From: Mycobacterium sp. 050128 | GTDB taxonomy: Bacteria; Actinomycetota; Actinomycetes; Mycobacteriales; Mycobacteriaceae | Direction: 5' to 3' | DNA: 64,000 nucleotides | Assembly (NCBI RefSeq): GCF_036409155.1 | Contig: NZ_JAZGLW010000004.1 | Coordinates: 496,001-560,000 of the forward strand | In this document: positions 30,734 to 40,606 of the stretch, piece by piece | How positions within the stretch are numbered: position 1 is the stretch's first letter | How the letters are laid out: each line of letters starts with the position of its first letter | The notes under the pieces: model-generated | Databases searched by the model: none | What the model saw: the letters and a program-made list of their open reading frames with translations, nothing else | What the model was told of the DNA's origin: nothing | Made by a program: the position numbers and the translations under genes

Positions 30734-33553
30734 ATGGTTTCTGAGCCCATCACCGAGGCCGTTCCCGAGGCCGCGCTGGCGCCGATCGGTGCCGTACAGC
30801 GAACCAGGGTCGGTCGCGAGGCGACCGAACCGATGCGCGCCGACATCAGGATGCTCGGCACGATCCTCGGTGACACCGTGCGCGAGCAGAACGGCGACGA
30901 GGTATTCGAGTTGGTCGAACGCGCCCGGGTGGAATCCTTCCGGGTGCGTCGCTCCGAGATCGACCGGGCCGAGATCTCCCACATGTTCGACGGCATCGAC
31001 ATCCACCTGGCGATCCCGATCATCCGGGCGTTCAGTCACTTCGCGCTGCTTGCCAACGTCGCCGAGGACATCCACCGCGAGCGCCGGCGTCATATCCACG
31101 TCGACGCCGGCGAACCGCCGCAAGACAGCAGCCTGGCCGCCACCTACGCGAAACTTGACTCCGCAGAACTGGATTCGGCCACCGTGGCCGAGGCGCTCAA
31201 GGGTGCGCTCGTTTCGCCGGTAATCACCGCCCACCCCACCGAGACCCGCCGGCGGACCGTCTTCGTTGCGCAGCACCGGATCACCGAGCTGATGCGACTG
31301 CACGCCGAGGGGCACCGGGAAACCAGCGACGGCCGCAGCATCGAGCGTGAGCTGCGCCGCCAGGTGCTCACGCTTTGGCAGACCGCGCTGATCCGGCTGT
31401 CCCGGCTGCAGATCACCGACGAAATCGACGTCGGCCTGCGGTATTACCAGGCCGCGCTGTTCGAGGTGATCCCGCAGGTCAATTCCGGGCTTCGCGCCGC
31501 GCTGCGCGCCCGCTGGCCCGGCGCCGAGCTGCTTTCGGCGCCCATCCTGCAGCCGGGCTCGTGGATCGGCGGTGACCGCGACGGGAACCCGAACGTCACC
31601 GCCGCGGTAGTGCAGCGGGCCACCGCCAGCGCCGCGTTCACGGCGCTGGCGCACTACCTGTCCGAGCTCACCCATCTCGAGCAGGAGCTCTCGATGTCGG
31701 CGCGATTGATCAGTGTCACACCGGAATTGACGGCGCTGGAGCAGAGCTGCCCGGAGCAGGCCAGGGCCGACGAGCCGTATCGGCGGGCCGTGCGGGTGAT
31801 TCGTGGTCGGCTCAGTGCGACGGCCACCGGGATCCTGGATGACGAACCGCGGCACCTGCTCGATCTGGGCTTGGAACCGTATGCCACGCCGGACGAACTG
31901 AGGGCCGACCTCGACATCATCGACGATTCGCTGCGCACCCACGGCAGCGCGCTGGTGGCCGAGGATCGGCTGGAACTGTTGCGAGAAGGCGTGCACGTCT
32001 TCGGTTTTCACCTGTGTGGACTCGACATGCGGCAGAACTCCGATGTGCACGAGGAGGTGGTCGCCGAGCTGCTGGCCTGGGCCGGGGTGCATCCGGACTA
32101 CCGTTCGCTGCCCGAAGACGAGCGAGTCGAGCTGCTGGCGGATGAACTGACCACGAGGCGCCCGCTGCTCAGCGACCGCGCGGAGTTGTCCGAGCTGGCT
32201 CACCAGGAATTGAGTGTGGTCGAGGCCGCCGCGTTCGCCGTCAAGCGGTACGGTCCGGCGGCGGTGCCCAACTATGTCATCTCGATGTGTCAGTCGGTCT
32301 CGGATGTGCTGGAGGCCGCGCTGCTGCTGAAGGAAACGGGACTGCTCGATGTTTCCGGGCCCGAACCCTATTGCCCGGTAGGCATTTCCCCGCTGTTCGA
32401 GACGATCGACGATCTGCACAACGGGGCGGCGATACTGCACGCGATGCTGGAGCTGCCGATCTATCGGTCGTTGGTGACCGCCCGCGGGGACAGCCAGGAG
32501 GTGATGCTTGGCTACTCCGACTCGAACAAGGACGGCGGTTATCTGACCGCGAACTGGGCGGTGTACCGGGCCGAGCTGGCGCTGGTCGAGGTGGCCCGCA
32601 AGACCGGAATTCGGTTGCGGCTCTTTCATGGCCGTGGCGGAACCGTCGGCCGCGGCGGCGGCCCCAGCTATCAGGCCATCCTGGCCCAGCCGCCCGGTGC
32701 GGTGAACGGTTCGCTGCGCCTGACCGAGCAGGGCGAGGTGATCGCGGCCAAGTACGCCGAACCGCTGTCGGCGCAACGGAATCTGGAGAGCCTGGTAGCC
32801 GCCACGCTGGAGTCGACGCTGCTGGATGTGGAGGGCCTCGGCGACGAGGCCGAGCCGGCCTACGCGGTGCTCGACGAGATTGCGACGCTGGCCCGCCAGG
32901 CGTACTCCGAATTGGTCCACGAGACACCGGGTTTCGTCGAGTACTTCAAGGCCTCCACGCCGGTCAGCGAGATCGGGTCGCTGAACATCGGCAGCCGTCC
33001 GACCTCGCGCAAGCCCACCGAATCGATCGCCGATCTGCGCGCCATTCCGTGGGTGCTGGCGTGGAGCCAGTCGCGGGTGATGCTGCCCGGTTGGTACGGC
33101 ACCGGGTCGGCATTCGAGCAGTGGATCGCGGCCGGCGACGAGGATGAGCGAGTCACCGTCCTGCACGACCTGTATCAACGGTGGCCGTTCTTCCGCAGTG
33201 TGTTGTCCAACATGGCGCAGGTGCTGGCCAAAAGCGACCTGGGGCTGGCGGCGCGCTACGCGGAATTGGTGGCCGATGAGCCGTTGCGGCGCAGGGTGTT
33301 CGACAAGATCGCCGCCGAGCATCAGCGGACGATCGCGATGCACAAGCTGATCACCGGTCAAGACGACCTGCTGGCCGACAACGCCGCGCTGGCACGTTCG
33401 GTGTTCAACCGCTTCCCATACCTGGAGCCGCTGAATCACCTGCAGGTGGAGCTGCTGCGTCGGTATCGCTCGGGCGACGACGACGAGTTGGTGCAGCGGG
33501 GGATTCTGTTGACGATGAACGGGCTGGCAAGCGCGTTACGGAACAGCGGATAA
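30734..33553 (+). CDS. ppc: Phosphoenolpyruvate carboxylase
   Basis: This 939-residue bacterial-type PEP carboxylase makes oxaloacetate from PEP and bicarbonate to refill the TCA cycle. The catalytic-histidine motif [12 protein letters not shown] lies near 162-173, [17 protein letters not shown] near 595, and the glycine loop [20 protein letters not shown] near 632. A conserved SRPTSRK follows. The gene is intact. I recall that M. tuberculosis lacks ppc and relies on PEPCK and pyruvate carboxylase, whereas M. leprae has ppc next to secG. This location therefore helps place the organism. Confidence 0.96.
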   Translation: MVSEPITEAVPEAALAPIGAVQRTRVGREATEPMRADIRMLGTILGDTVREQNGDEVFELVERARVESFRVRRSEIDRAEISHMFDGIDIHLAIPIIRAFSHFALLANVAEDIHRERRRHIHVDAGEPPQDSSLAATYAKLDSAELDSATVAEALKGALVSPVITAHPTETRRRTVFVAQHRITELMRLHAEGHRETSDGRSIERELRRQVLTLWQTALIRLSRLQITDEIDVGLRYYQAALFEVIPQVNSGLRAALRARWPGAELLSAPILQPGSWIGGDRDGNPNVTAAVVQRATASAAFTALAHYLSELTHLEQELSMSARLISVTPELTALEQSCPEQARADEPYRRAVRVIRGRLSATATGILDDEPRHLLDLGLEPYATPDELRADLDIIDDSLRTHGSALVAEDRLELLREGVHVFGFHLCGLDMRQNSDVHEEVVAELLAWAGVHPDYRSLPEDERVELLADELTTRRPLLSDRAELSELAHQELSVVEAAAFAVKRYGPAAVPNYVISMCQSVSDVLEAALLLKETGLLDVSGPEPYCPVGISPLFETIDDLHNGAAILHAMLELPIYRSLVTARGDSQEVMLGYSDSNKDGGYLTANWAVYRAELALVEVARKTGIRLRLFHGRGGTVGRGGGPSYQAILAQPPGAVNGSLRLTEQGEVIAAKYAEPLSAQRNLESLVAATLESTLLDVEGLGDEAEPAYAVLDEIATLARQAYSELVHETPGFVEYFKASTPVSEIGSLNIGSRPTSRKPTESIADLRAIPWVLAWSQSRVMLPGWYGTGSAFEQWIAAGDEDERVTVLHDLYQRWPFFRSVLSNMAQVLAKSDLGLAARYAELVADEPLRRRVFDKIAAEHQRTIAMHKLITGQDDLLADNAALARSVFNRFPYLEPLNHLQVELLRRYRSGDDDELVQRGILLTMNGLASALRNSG

Positions 33554-33590
33554 CGGGCATAGGGCAGTGGTGGGAGCCCAGTCTGACTCG

Positions 33591-34403
33591 ATGTCATCGC
33601 ACGAATCGTCGTCTGTCATCCCGGCCCGGGTAGCCCAGAACGAGACCTTCGAGCGGCTGGCCCGCGCCGGATTCGTCGTGAGCGGACTGCTGCACCTGGT
33701 CGTCGGCTACCTCGCCATCCGGATCGCGTTTGGCGAGGGCGGCACCGCCGATCAAACCGGCGCGCTGGCCACCCTGGCGGGCACACCGGGAGGCCCCGTC
33801 GCGCTGTGGTTCGCCGCTGCCGCGCTGCTGCTGCTCGGCCTTTGGCGGCTCGTGGAAGCCGCACTCGGCCGGTCCAGCGACCATCGGAACGGCTCCTCGT
33901 CGGGCGCGCTGGATCGGGCGAAGGCGTTCGCACTCGCCGTGCTCTATATCGCACTCGCGTACTCCACGCTCGGTTTCGCCCGGGGCGCCGGCAAGTCTGC
34001 CGGCCAGCAGAATTCGACAATCAGCGCGCGCCTGATGCAGAGCACCGCCGGCACCGTCGCGCTCGTGCTGTGCGGTGTGATCGTCGTCGCGGTGGGCGGC
34101 TACCACGTCTACAAGGGTGCCAGCCGCAACTTCGTCGATGACCTGAAAGGCAAGTCGGGCAACATGGTCCGGCGACTGGGCGTCGTCGGCTACGTCGCCA
34201 AAGGGGTGGTGATCGCGGCCGCGGGCGCGCTGGTCGTCCTCGCCGCGCTTCGCTCGGAACCGCAGAAGGCCACCGGGCTGGACGGCGCCCTCAAGACGCT
34301 GGGCGCCCAACCATACGGACCTGTGCTGCTGGTCGCCGCCGGCTTGGGCATCGTCACCTACGGCTTGTACAGCTTCGCGATGGCCCGACTGACCAAGATG
34401 TAG
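33591..34403 (+). CDS. DUF1206 membrane protein
   Basis: This 270-residue integral membrane protein has about six hydrophobic segments in three repeated modules: LARAGFVVSGLLHLVVGYLA, AFALAVLYIALAYSTLGFAR and LGVVGYVAKGVVIAAAGALV. Conserved YHVYKGASRNF follows the second module. This matches the DUF1206 family of unknown function. The ATG at 33591 is preferred; GTG codons at 33567 and 33570 in the same frame are alternatives. It follows ppc by 37 bp on the same strand and converges on the P450 gene. Confidence 0.8.
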   Translation: MSSHESSSVIPARVAQNETFERLARAGFVVSGLLHLVVGYLAIRIAFGEGGTADQTGALATLAGTPGGPVALWFAAAALLLLGLWRLVEAALGRSSDHRNGSSSGALDRAKAFALAVLYIALAYSTLGFARGAGKSAGQQNSTISARLMQSTAGTVALVLCGVIVVAVGGYHVYKGASRNFVDDLKGKSGNMVRRLGVVGYVAKGVVIAAAGALVVLAALRSEPQKATGLDGALKTLGAQPYGPVLLVAAGLGIVTYGLYSFAMARLTKM

Positions 34404-34406
34404 CGG

Positions 34407-35702
34407 TCACGAGGCCTTCACATAGTCGACCGGGCACGGCCCGGCCGCCCGTGCTACACCACCGATCTGGGCCGCGACGGGCTGCGGATGTGACGTCCAT
34501 CGCGGCGTCATCCGGTAGGCGCCCAGCAGGTGAGTCATGGCGGCCGTCATCGCCGACAGCGAGAACGGCTGGGCCGGGCAGGAGTGCCTGCCGTGCCCGA
34601 AGGCGGTGACCAGCATCGGCGAAGGGAGAGCGTCCTTTTCGGTCAGATGGTGGCGAGTCCATCGATCGGGGTCCCAGTGCTGTAGTCCCGGCGCCGCCGA
34701 GGTGTTGAGCAGCGGGAGCAGGGTGGCGATGGTCCAGCCCGGCGGCACCCGGTAGGTGATGGCCCCGGTGTTCAGCGAGACCGGCGACAGCACGCTGCGA
34801 GACATGATCGAGCGTTGCGCCATACGCGTCGACTCCAGCGCGCAGCTCTGGGCAAAGGCATTGTCGCCCAACCGTACTCGCTGCAGCTGGGCCGGGTGCT
34901 CGAGCAGGTCGACCAATGCCCAGCCCAGCGCGGCGGCCAGGTTTGACATGGACGCGATGTGGATCAACGCGACGTCGAACGCGATCCCGTGCGGCCGGGA
35001 AGGCTGCGACACCGTCGACCAGGCGTCCACGATCCGGCCGAAGAGGTCATGATCCCGTCGGTCCCCGTCGTCGAATCTGCGCACCGCGGCGGCGATGGCG
35101 TCGGCAATCTCGCCGAGCGCGGCGCGCTCGGCACGTTTGTCGGTCGCCGCCACCGCCGCCATCCGATCGGGGTGGACGAACGCGTCGGAGCCGTCCAGGG
35201 CGTCGAAGGCGCGCACCAGACGCTCGAAGGTCGCGCCGTCGGCCGACCCGGGTCCGGCCCACGAGGCCAGCCCCATCCGGTGGCCGAGCCGTCGCATCAG
35301 ATCGAAGACGTCGAACGAACCCACCGATCCCAGCTCGTGCGTGGTCTGCTCGAGCGCGCGGTCCAGGTTGACCAGATAGGTGGCTACGTCGTCGCGGCGA
35401 AACAGCATGTTCGGCAGGGTGCGCCGCCCGGCAAAGATGTCGTCGGGCAGCTTGCGCCGCAGCATCAGGTAGTCGGCGACGCCTTTGCTCGCGGTCTCCT
35501 CGCTCAGCGCGTAGAACGACTCGACGCCGGTGGGCGAAAAGGTGAACAGGTAGCGGTCGGGGCCGCTTTTCACGGCGAAGGTATCGCCATGGCGGCCGCG
35601 GGCCGTCGCGATCGCCGCGACCGCGTCGGTGACGGGAACGTCCCACGGCAGACCGGTGCCGTCGGCGTAGGGCGGTGCGGGCACCGGGTCGGCACCGGTC
35701 AC
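34407..35702 (-). CDS. Cytochrome P450
   Basis: This 431-residue haem-thiolate protein has the haem loop FGHGRHSCPAQPF with cysteine 375 as the ligand and a K-helix ExxR as ESTR. The I-helix region reads ALIHIASMSNLAAALGWALV and lacks the usual acid-threonine oxygen-activation pair, so the enzyme may use an atypical mechanism or act as an isomerase or peroxygenase-like P450. The GTG start lies 3 bp after the upstream small gene, so the two are one transcript. No ferredoxin or reductase gene is adjacent. The substrate is unknown. Confidence 0.85.
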   Translation of the reverse strand: MTGADPVPAPPYADGTGLPWDVPVTDAVAAIATARGRHGDTFAVKSGPDRYLFTFSPTGVESFYALSEETASKGVADYLMLRRKLPDDIFAGRRTLPNMLFRRDDVATYLVNLDRALEQTTHELGSVGSFDVFDLMRRLGHRMGLASWAGPGSADGATFERLVRAFDALDGSDAFVHPDRMAAVAATDKRAERAALGEIADAIAAAVRRFDDGDRRDHDLFGRIVDAWSTVSQPSRPHGIAFDVALIHIASMSNLAAALGWALVDLLEHPAQLQRVRLGDNAFAQSCALESTRMAQRSIMSRSVLSPVSLNTGAITYRVPPGWTIATLLPLLNTSAAPGLQHWDPDRWTRHHLTEKDALPSPMLVTAFGHGRHSCPAQPFSLSAMTAAMTHLLGAYRMTPRWTSHPQPVAAQIGGVARAAGPCPVDYVKAS

Positions 35703-35705
35703 GGC

Positions 35706-36095
35706 CTACCGCGCCGGCCGATTCCGCAGTCGGTCCACCACACCGCGTACCGCGTGTTCGGTCACCGCCAGCGGCGACATCACCGTCTCGCCGATGCTCA
35801 CGATGTAGTCGATGCGTTTGACGATCGCCTCCACGGGCTCCACCAGCGAGATCAGGCGTTTGGCGAGCTCGTCGAGGCTTTCCATGGTTCCTTCGAGGTG
35901 GTCCAGGCCGCCGTCCAGGCGCTCGACCGTGCCGTTCAACCGGGTCAGGGAACTGCTCAGCTCGTTCATGGTTCTGCCGAGGCTGTCGAGGACGTCCTCG
36001 ACCTGCTCGACCGTCTTATCGGCGTTCAGAGCGGCCTGAGTGAGCGTCTTGATCCGGTTTCGCTCAGGCCCGTTGCGCACCGTTCGGTCTGCCAT
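35706..36095 (-). CDS. Small coiled-coil protein (Rv1444c-like)
   Basis: This 129-residue, heptad-rich protein has segments such as QVEDVLDSLGRTMNELSSSL, RLNGTVERLDGGLDHLEGTM and ESLDELAKRLISLVEPVEAI. The C-terminus is basic (GVVDRLRNRPAR). The ATG at 36095 is chosen because a CATAAT box lies 7 bases upstream; the longer frame reaching 36440 is non-coding in character. It is co-transcribed with the P450 gene and has a perfect 20-bp palindrome upstream. The function is unknown; its pattern resembles small phasin-like or membrane-associated helical proteins. Confidence 0.78.
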   Translation of the reverse strand: MADRTVRNGPERNRIKTLTQAALNADKTVEQVEDVLDSLGRTMNELSSSLTRLNGTVERLDGGLDHLEGTMESLDELAKRLISLVEPVEAIVKRIDYIVSIGETVMSPLAVTEHAVRGVVDRLRNRPAR

Positions 36096-36102
36096 GTCCG
36101 TA

Positions 36103-36108
36103 ATTATG
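36103..36108 (-). promoter_or_regulatory. -10 box for the coiled-coil/P450 operon
   Basis: On the minus strand CATAAT is followed by 7 bases and the ATG at 36095. Transcription would start at or beside the start codon. Confidence 0.5.
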
Positions 36109-36135
36109 ACCGGGACGGAACCCGGGAAAACCTTT

Positions 36136-36155
36136 GCACATCGAATTCGATGTGC
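36136..36155 (-). promoter_or_regulatory. Perfect 20-bp palindrome upstream of the coiled-coil/P450 operon
   Basis: GCACATCGAATTCGATGTGC is an exact 20-bp palindrome, with further TT/AA symmetry just outside one mismatch on each side. It lies 41-60 bp upstream of the start codon, just upstream of the expected -35 region. That is a classic position for a dimeric regulator. No regulator gene lies next to it. Confidence 0.7.
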
Positions 36156-36280
36156 GAAAACAACACTGTGACGGTGGCCGGCGTGGCGGCCTGACCCGGG
36201 GCTGCGGGTGCGAGGTGACGCGCCGACTGGCGGAGTACGCGGCCGGCTATGCCGACGCCGAAGCCCGAACGGGCCGGGCC

Positions 36281-37030
36281 CTAGGGCCGGGCGGGTAGTT
36301 TGGCGGCGGCGTCCTCGTCGAGCAGCCAGAGCGTCGTCTCGAGTCCGACGGCCCCCGCGGCCGGGATATCCACCGGCTGCGCCCCGCCGATGGCGGCGGC
36401 GACGGCGTCGCCCTTGGCGGCTCCCGAGACCATCAGCCACACCTCGCGGGAACGCCGGATCGCGGGGATCGTCAAGGTGATTCGTTGCGGCGGAGGCTTG
36501 GGGGAGTCATCGACGGACACCACCATGCGGGTGGTCTCGCGCACCGCCGCGGTGTCGGGGAACAGCGAGTTGATGTGGCCCTCGGGTCCCATGCCCAGCA
36601 GGTGGACATCGAAATTCGGTACCTGCTCGCCGGGTTCGGCGTTGGCCGCCAGCAGTTGTTCGTAGGCCAGGGCCGCGGCGGCGAGGTCGCTGCCGAATTC
36701 GCCGTCACTGGCGGCCATCGGGTGCACGTTGCTCGAGGGGATGTCGATGTGATCGAGCAGGGCCTCTCGGGCCTGCTTCTCGTTGCGCTCGCTGTCGGCT
36801 AAAGGGACATAGCGTTCGTCGCCCCAGAAGAGGTGCACCTTCGGCCAGTCGATCTGGTCTGCCCGGGCACGCAGATATTTGAGCAGTCCGATGCCGTTAC
36901 CGCCGCCGGTCAGCACGATCAGGGCGCGCCCGCGTGCCGCGATGGCGGCGTGGATGGTCTCGACGAGCCGGCCGCCCGCCGCCTCGACCAGGTGGTCGCC
37001 GTCCGGGAAGACTTCAACGGTTGTGCTCAC
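36281..37030 (-). CDS. pgl: 6-phosphogluconolactonase
   Basis: This enzyme hydrolyses 6-phosphogluconolactone in the oxidative pentose phosphate branch. The 249-residue DevB-type protein has the substrate-binding [15 protein letters not shown] near 45, [20 protein letters not shown] near 68 and [15 protein letters not shown] near 147. The GTG start overlaps the opcA stop by 4 bases. It is the last gene of the tkt-tal-zwf-opcA-pgl operon (devB in M. tuberculosis). Confidence 0.96.
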   Translation of the reverse strand: MSTTVEVFPDGDHLVEAAGGRLVETIHAAIAARGRALIVLTGGGNGIGLLKYLRARADQIDWPKVHLFWGDERYVPLADSERNEKQAREALLDHIDIPSSNVHPMAASDGEFGSDLAAAALAYEQLLAANAEPGEQVPNFDVHLLGMGPEGHINSLFPDTAAVRETTRMVVSVDDSPKPPPQRITLTIPAIRRSREVWLMVSGAAKGDAVAAAIGGAQPVDIPAAGAVGLETTLWLLDEDAAAKLPARP

Positions 37031-37938
37031 GCGTATTGCACCTTATCGATTCCTTCGAGCGCGCTGAAGTAGACCTCATCGGGGTCCAAGCGACGCATGT
37101 CTTCGGCCAGGCATTCACGGGTTTCCCTGCGCGCCAAGGGAACTAGAGCATCCGGGCGGCCGGTCCGGCTCAGGGTGGCCGTCGTTCCCTCTTGCGGCCT
37201 GCTCAGGGTGATGGTTTCGCTCTTGCGCTCCAGCTCGACCTTGAGCTCGCCGACCTCGCGGCGTACCGGCCCGTCGATCCGGCTGGCCAGCCAGCCCGCC
37301 AGGACGTCGAGCGAGGGTTCGGTGCGCAGACCGGAAACCAGCGCGGATTCGATCTTCTCGTGCGGTTTCTGGTCGACCGCGGAGGTGAGCAACGCTCGCC
37401 AGTAGGTGATACGCGCCCAGGCCAGATCGGTGTCCCCGGGGGTGTATCCGGGCAGCCTGCTCTTGATCACCGACAGCGGGTCGTCGGTGTTGGTCGCGTC
37501 GGTGATGCGGCGAATCGCCAACTTGCCCAACGGGTCCTGAGCGGGAACCGCAGGAGCGACATCGGGCCACCACACCACGACCGGGATATCGGGAAGCAGG
37601 AAGGGGATCACGACGCTCGCCGCGTGACCGGACAGCGGGCCGGACAGCCGCAGCACTACGACCTCGCCGGCGCCGGCGTCGCCGCCGACTCGAACCTCAG
37701 CATCCAGGCGCGGATCGTGGCCGTCGGCGTCACCGGCCGCCACGACCAGGACCCGGCTGGGGTGTTCGTGGCTGGCGGCGTTGGCGGCCACGATGGCTTC
37801 TTCGAGCAGAGTGTCGTTGTCCGACTTGATGATCAGCGTCCCGACCCGGCCCATCATGACCACGCCGGCCTCTTCGCGGAGCGCGTCGAGCTTCTTGTTG
37901 ACCGCGGTGGTGGTGGTGTCCAGCAGATCGACTATCAC
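37027..37938 (-). CDS. opcA: Glucose-6-phosphate dehydrogenase assembly protein OpcA
   Basis: OpcA is an allosteric or assembly partner of G6PDH in actinobacteria and cyanobacteria. I chose the GTG at 37938, which overlaps the zwf stop by 4 bases (GTGA) and gives 303 residues beginning [20 protein letters not shown]. An ATG four codons earlier (37950) is an alternative. Characteristic blocks are [14 protein letters not shown] [33 protein letters not shown] and [15 protein letters not shown]. It lies between zwf and pgl as expected. Confidence 0.94.
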   Translation of the reverse strand: MIVDLLDTTTTAVNKKLDALREEAGVVMMGRVGTLIIKSDNDTLLEEAIVAANAASHEHPSRVLVVAAGDADGHDPRLDAEVRVGGDAGAGEVVVLRLSGPLSGHAASVVIPFLLPDIPVVVWWPDVAPAVPAQDPLGKLAIRRITDATNTDDPLSVIKSRLPGYTPGDTDLAWARITYWRALLTSAVDQKPHEKIESALVSGLRTEPSLDVLAGWLASRIDGPVRREVGELKVELERKSETITLSRPQEGTTATLSRTGRPDALVPLARRETRECLAEDMRRLDPDEVYFSALEGIDKVQYA

Positions 37939-39476
37939 GGCCGCCGCCATTCCCGGCCGGTCCGGCGCAACATCTCATCCGCCGAGGAGGGGCCCCAGGT
38001 GCCCGATTCGTAAGGCTCGGGCTTTCCGTCTTCTGCCCACCGCTCGAGGACGGGATCGAGTATCTGCCAAGCCAATTCGACCTCCTCGTTCACCGGGAAC
38101 AACGACGGCTCACCCAGCAGCACGTCCAGGATCAGCCGTTCGTAGGCCTCGGGGGAGTCCTCGGCGAAGGCCGAGCCGTAGGAGAAGTCCATGTTCACAT
38201 CGCGGACTTCCATCGAGCCCGGGACCTTGGAGCCGAACCGCAACGTGATGCCCTCGTCAGGCTGCACCCGGATGACGAGCGCGTTGGTGCCGAGCTCGTC
38301 GGTCATGGTGGCATCGAACGGCAGATGCGGGGCACGTTTGAAAACCAAAGCGATCTCAGTCACCCTGCGGCCCAAGCGTTTTTCGGTACGCAGGTAGAAC
38401 GGCACCCCGGCCCAGCGGCGGGTGTCCACCTCGAGCGTGATCGCCGCGAAGGTCTCGGTGCTGGAGTCCTTCGAGAAGCCGTCCTCGTCGAGCAGTCCCA
38501 CCACCTGCTGGCCGCCCTGCCAGCCGGCCGCATATTGGCCGCGGCTGGTGGTCTCTTCGATCGGCTGGGCGAGTTGGGTGGCCGAGAGCACCTTGATCTT
38601 CTCGGCCTGCAACGCGCGCGCATTGAAGCTGACCGGCTCCTCCATCGCGGTGAGCGCCAACAGCTGCATGAGGTGGTTCTGGATGACGTCGCGGGCCGCG
38701 CCGATGCCGTCGTAGTAACCGGCCCGTCCGCCCAGTCCGATGTCCTCGGCCATCGTGATCTGTACGTGGTCGACGTAGTGCGCGTTCCAGATCGGGTCCC
38801 ACAGCTGATTGGCGAAGCGCAGCGCCAAGATGTTCTGGACCGTCTCCTTGCCGAGATAGTGGTCGATGCGGAACACCGACTCCTCCGGAAAGACGGAATT
38901 CACCACGTGGTTGAGGTCGCAAGCGCTCTTCAGGTCGTGGCCGAACGGCTTCTCGATGACGACCCGACTCCACCGGTCCACAGATGGGCGCGCCAGTCCG
39001 GACTTGTGCAGCTGCTCGCACACCACCGGGAACGACTTGGGCGGGATCGCCAGATAGAACGCGTGGTTACCGCCGATTCCACGCTCGGCCTCGAGCTTGT
39101 CGAGCGTCTCGGCCAATCGCGCGAACGCGGCGTCGTCGTCGAAAGCGCCCGAGACGAATCGCAGTCCCTCGGCCAGCCGCTCCCAGATGGCCTGACGAAA
39201 GGGGGTGCGGCAGTACTGCTTGACGTCGTCGTGGATGACCTGGGCGAAGGCGTCGTGATCCCAGTCGCGGCGGCCGAAGCCGACCAGCGAGAAGGCCGGC
39301 GGCAGCAAGCCGCGGTTGGCCAGGTCGTAGACCGCGGGCACCACTTTCTTGTGCGCCAGGTCGCCGGTGACGCCGAAAAGCACCATGGCGCACGGGCCGG
39401 CGATCCTGGGTAGCCGCTTATCGTCCTTGTCCCGCAACGGGTTACGCCATTGCGAGACTTCAGCGCCCTGCGTCAT
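37935..39476 (-). CDS. zwf: Glucose-6-phosphate 1-dehydrogenase
   Basis: This enzyme oxidises glucose 6-phosphate with NAD(P), the committed step of the pentose phosphate pathway. The 513-residue protein has the nucleotide-binding [20 protein letters not shown] near 32 and the active-site [20 protein letters not shown] near 200. The ATG start overlaps the tal stop (ATGA), and its own stop overlaps opcA. It corresponds to zwf2 of M. tuberculosis and follows that length. Confidence 0.97.
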   Translation of the reverse strand: MTQGAEVSQWRNPLRDKDDKRLPRIAGPCAMVLFGVTGDLAHKKVVPAVYDLANRGLLPPAFSLVGFGRRDWDHDAFAQVIHDDVKQYCRTPFRQAIWERLAEGLRFVSGAFDDDAAFARLAETLDKLEAERGIGGNHAFYLAIPPKSFPVVCEQLHKSGLARPSVDRWSRVVIEKPFGHDLKSACDLNHVVNSVFPEESVFRIDHYLGKETVQNILALRFANQLWDPIWNAHYVDHVQITMAEDIGLGGRAGYYDGIGAARDVIQNHLMQLLALTAMEEPVSFNARALQAEKIKVLSATQLAQPIEETTSRGQYAAGWQGGQQVVGLLDEDGFSKDSSTETFAAITLEVDTRRWAGVPFYLRTEKRLGRRVTEIALVFKRAPHLPFDATMTDELGTNALVIRVQPDEGITLRFGSKVPGSMEVRDVNMDFSYGSAFAEDSPEAYERLILDVLLGEPSLFPVNEEVELAWQILDPVLERWAEDGKPEPYESGTWGPSSADEMLRRTGREWRRP

Positions 39477-40591
39477 TTGGCAAGCGAGCTCAGCTGCTTC
39501 TGTGTCTCGTCGAGTAGCTCGGTCCAGGATTCGACGAACTTCTCCACGCCTTCGTTCTCCAGGACCACGAACACGTCGGTCAGGTCGATCCCGATCTCCG
39601 AGAGTTTGTCGAACACGCCCTGAGCGGCGTCGGCTGTACCGGTGATGGTGTTGCCGGTGACGACACCGTGGTCGGCGACGGCTTCAAGCGTCTTCTCCGG
39701 CATGGTGTTCACCGTGTACGGCGCGACCAGCTCGGTGACGTAGAGGGTGTCGGAGTAGTCCGGGTTCTTGACACCGGTCGACGCCCACAGCGGCCGCTGC
39801 ACCCGGGCGCCGTCGGCCTTGAGCGATTGGAAGCGCTCGCCGTCGTCGAAGACCTCCTGGTAGGCGGCGTATGCCAACCGGGCGTTGGCGACACCGGCCT
39901 GGCCGCGCAAAGCGAGCGCGTCAGGGGTATCGATCTTTTCCAGCCGCTTGTCGATTTCGGTGTCCACCCGGGACACGAAAAACGAAGCCACCGAATGGAT
40001 CTTGGACAGGTCGTGTCCGGCCTCGCGGGCCTTCTCCAGGCCGGCCAGGTAGGCGTCCATCACCTCGCGGTGCCGCTCGACGGAGAAGATCAACGTGACG
40101 TTGACCGAAATCCCTTCCGCCAGTGTGGCGGTGATGGCCGGGATACCCGCCTTGGTGGCGGGAATCTTGATCAGCAGGTTCGGCCGGTCGACGATCTTCC
40201 ACAGCTCCACGGCCTGGGCGGCGGTCTTGTCGGTCTCAGCGGCCAGTCGCGGGTCCACCTCGATGGAGACTCGTCCGTCCACGCCGTCAGAGGACTCCCA
40301 TTGCGGCCGCAGCACGTCGCACGCGGTGCGCACGTCGTCGGTGGTGATGGTGCGGATGGTGGCATCCACGTCGGCGCCACGTTCGGCCAGCTCGGCGATC
40401 TGTTCGTCATAGGAGTCGCCGTCGGCGAACGCCTTCTGGAAGATCGACGGGTTGGTGGTCACGCCGACGACACTCTTGGTGTCGATCAGCTCCTGCAGGT
40501 TGCCGGACTGCAGCCGCTCCCGCGACAAGTCGTCCAGCCACACGGATACTCCCGCGTCGCTCAACGCGGCGAGGTTGGGGTTCTGGGTCAT
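39473..40591 (-). CDS. tal: Transaldolase
   Basis: This enzyme transfers a dihydroxyacetone unit between pentose phosphate sugars through a Schiff base. The 372-residue protein has the lysine motif [15 protein letters not shown] near 140 and [20 protein letters not shown]. The [12 protein letters not shown] block is conserved in the long actinobacterial transaldolases. It starts [17 protein letters not shown] after a short leader. It lies 15 bp after tkt and overlaps zwf. Confidence 0.96.
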   Translation of the reverse strand: MTQNPNLAALSDAGVSVWLDDLSRERLQSGNLQELIDTKSVVGVTTNPSIFQKAFADGDSYDEQIAELAERGADVDATIRTITTDDVRTACDVLRPQWESSDGVDGRVSIEVDPRLAAETDKTAAQAVELWKIVDRPNLLIKIPATKAGIPAITATLAEGISVNVTLIFSVERHREVMDAYLAGLEKAREAGHDLSKIHSVASFFVSRVDTEIDKRLEKIDTPDALALRGQAGVANARLAYAAYQEVFDDGERFQSLKADGARVQRPLWASTGVKNPDYSDTLYVTELVAPYTVNTMPEKTLEAVADHGVVTGNTITGTADAAQGVFDKLSEIGIDLTDVFVVLENEGVEKFVESWTELLDETQKQLSSLAK

Positions 40592-40606
40592 GTCAATCAG
40601 CCTTTC

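Noticed and set aside
30668..33439. A 923-codon open frame on the - strand across ppc
   Set aside because: It is antisense to ppc, whose motifs are unambiguous. The shadow protein is rich in Q, R, G and H, as expected from reverse-complemented coding sequence.
35706..36440. A 244-residue version of the coiled-coil protein
   Set aside because: The extra N-terminus is arginine/glycine-rich and crosses the 20-bp palindrome and promoter. The ATG at 36095 fits the CATAAT box.
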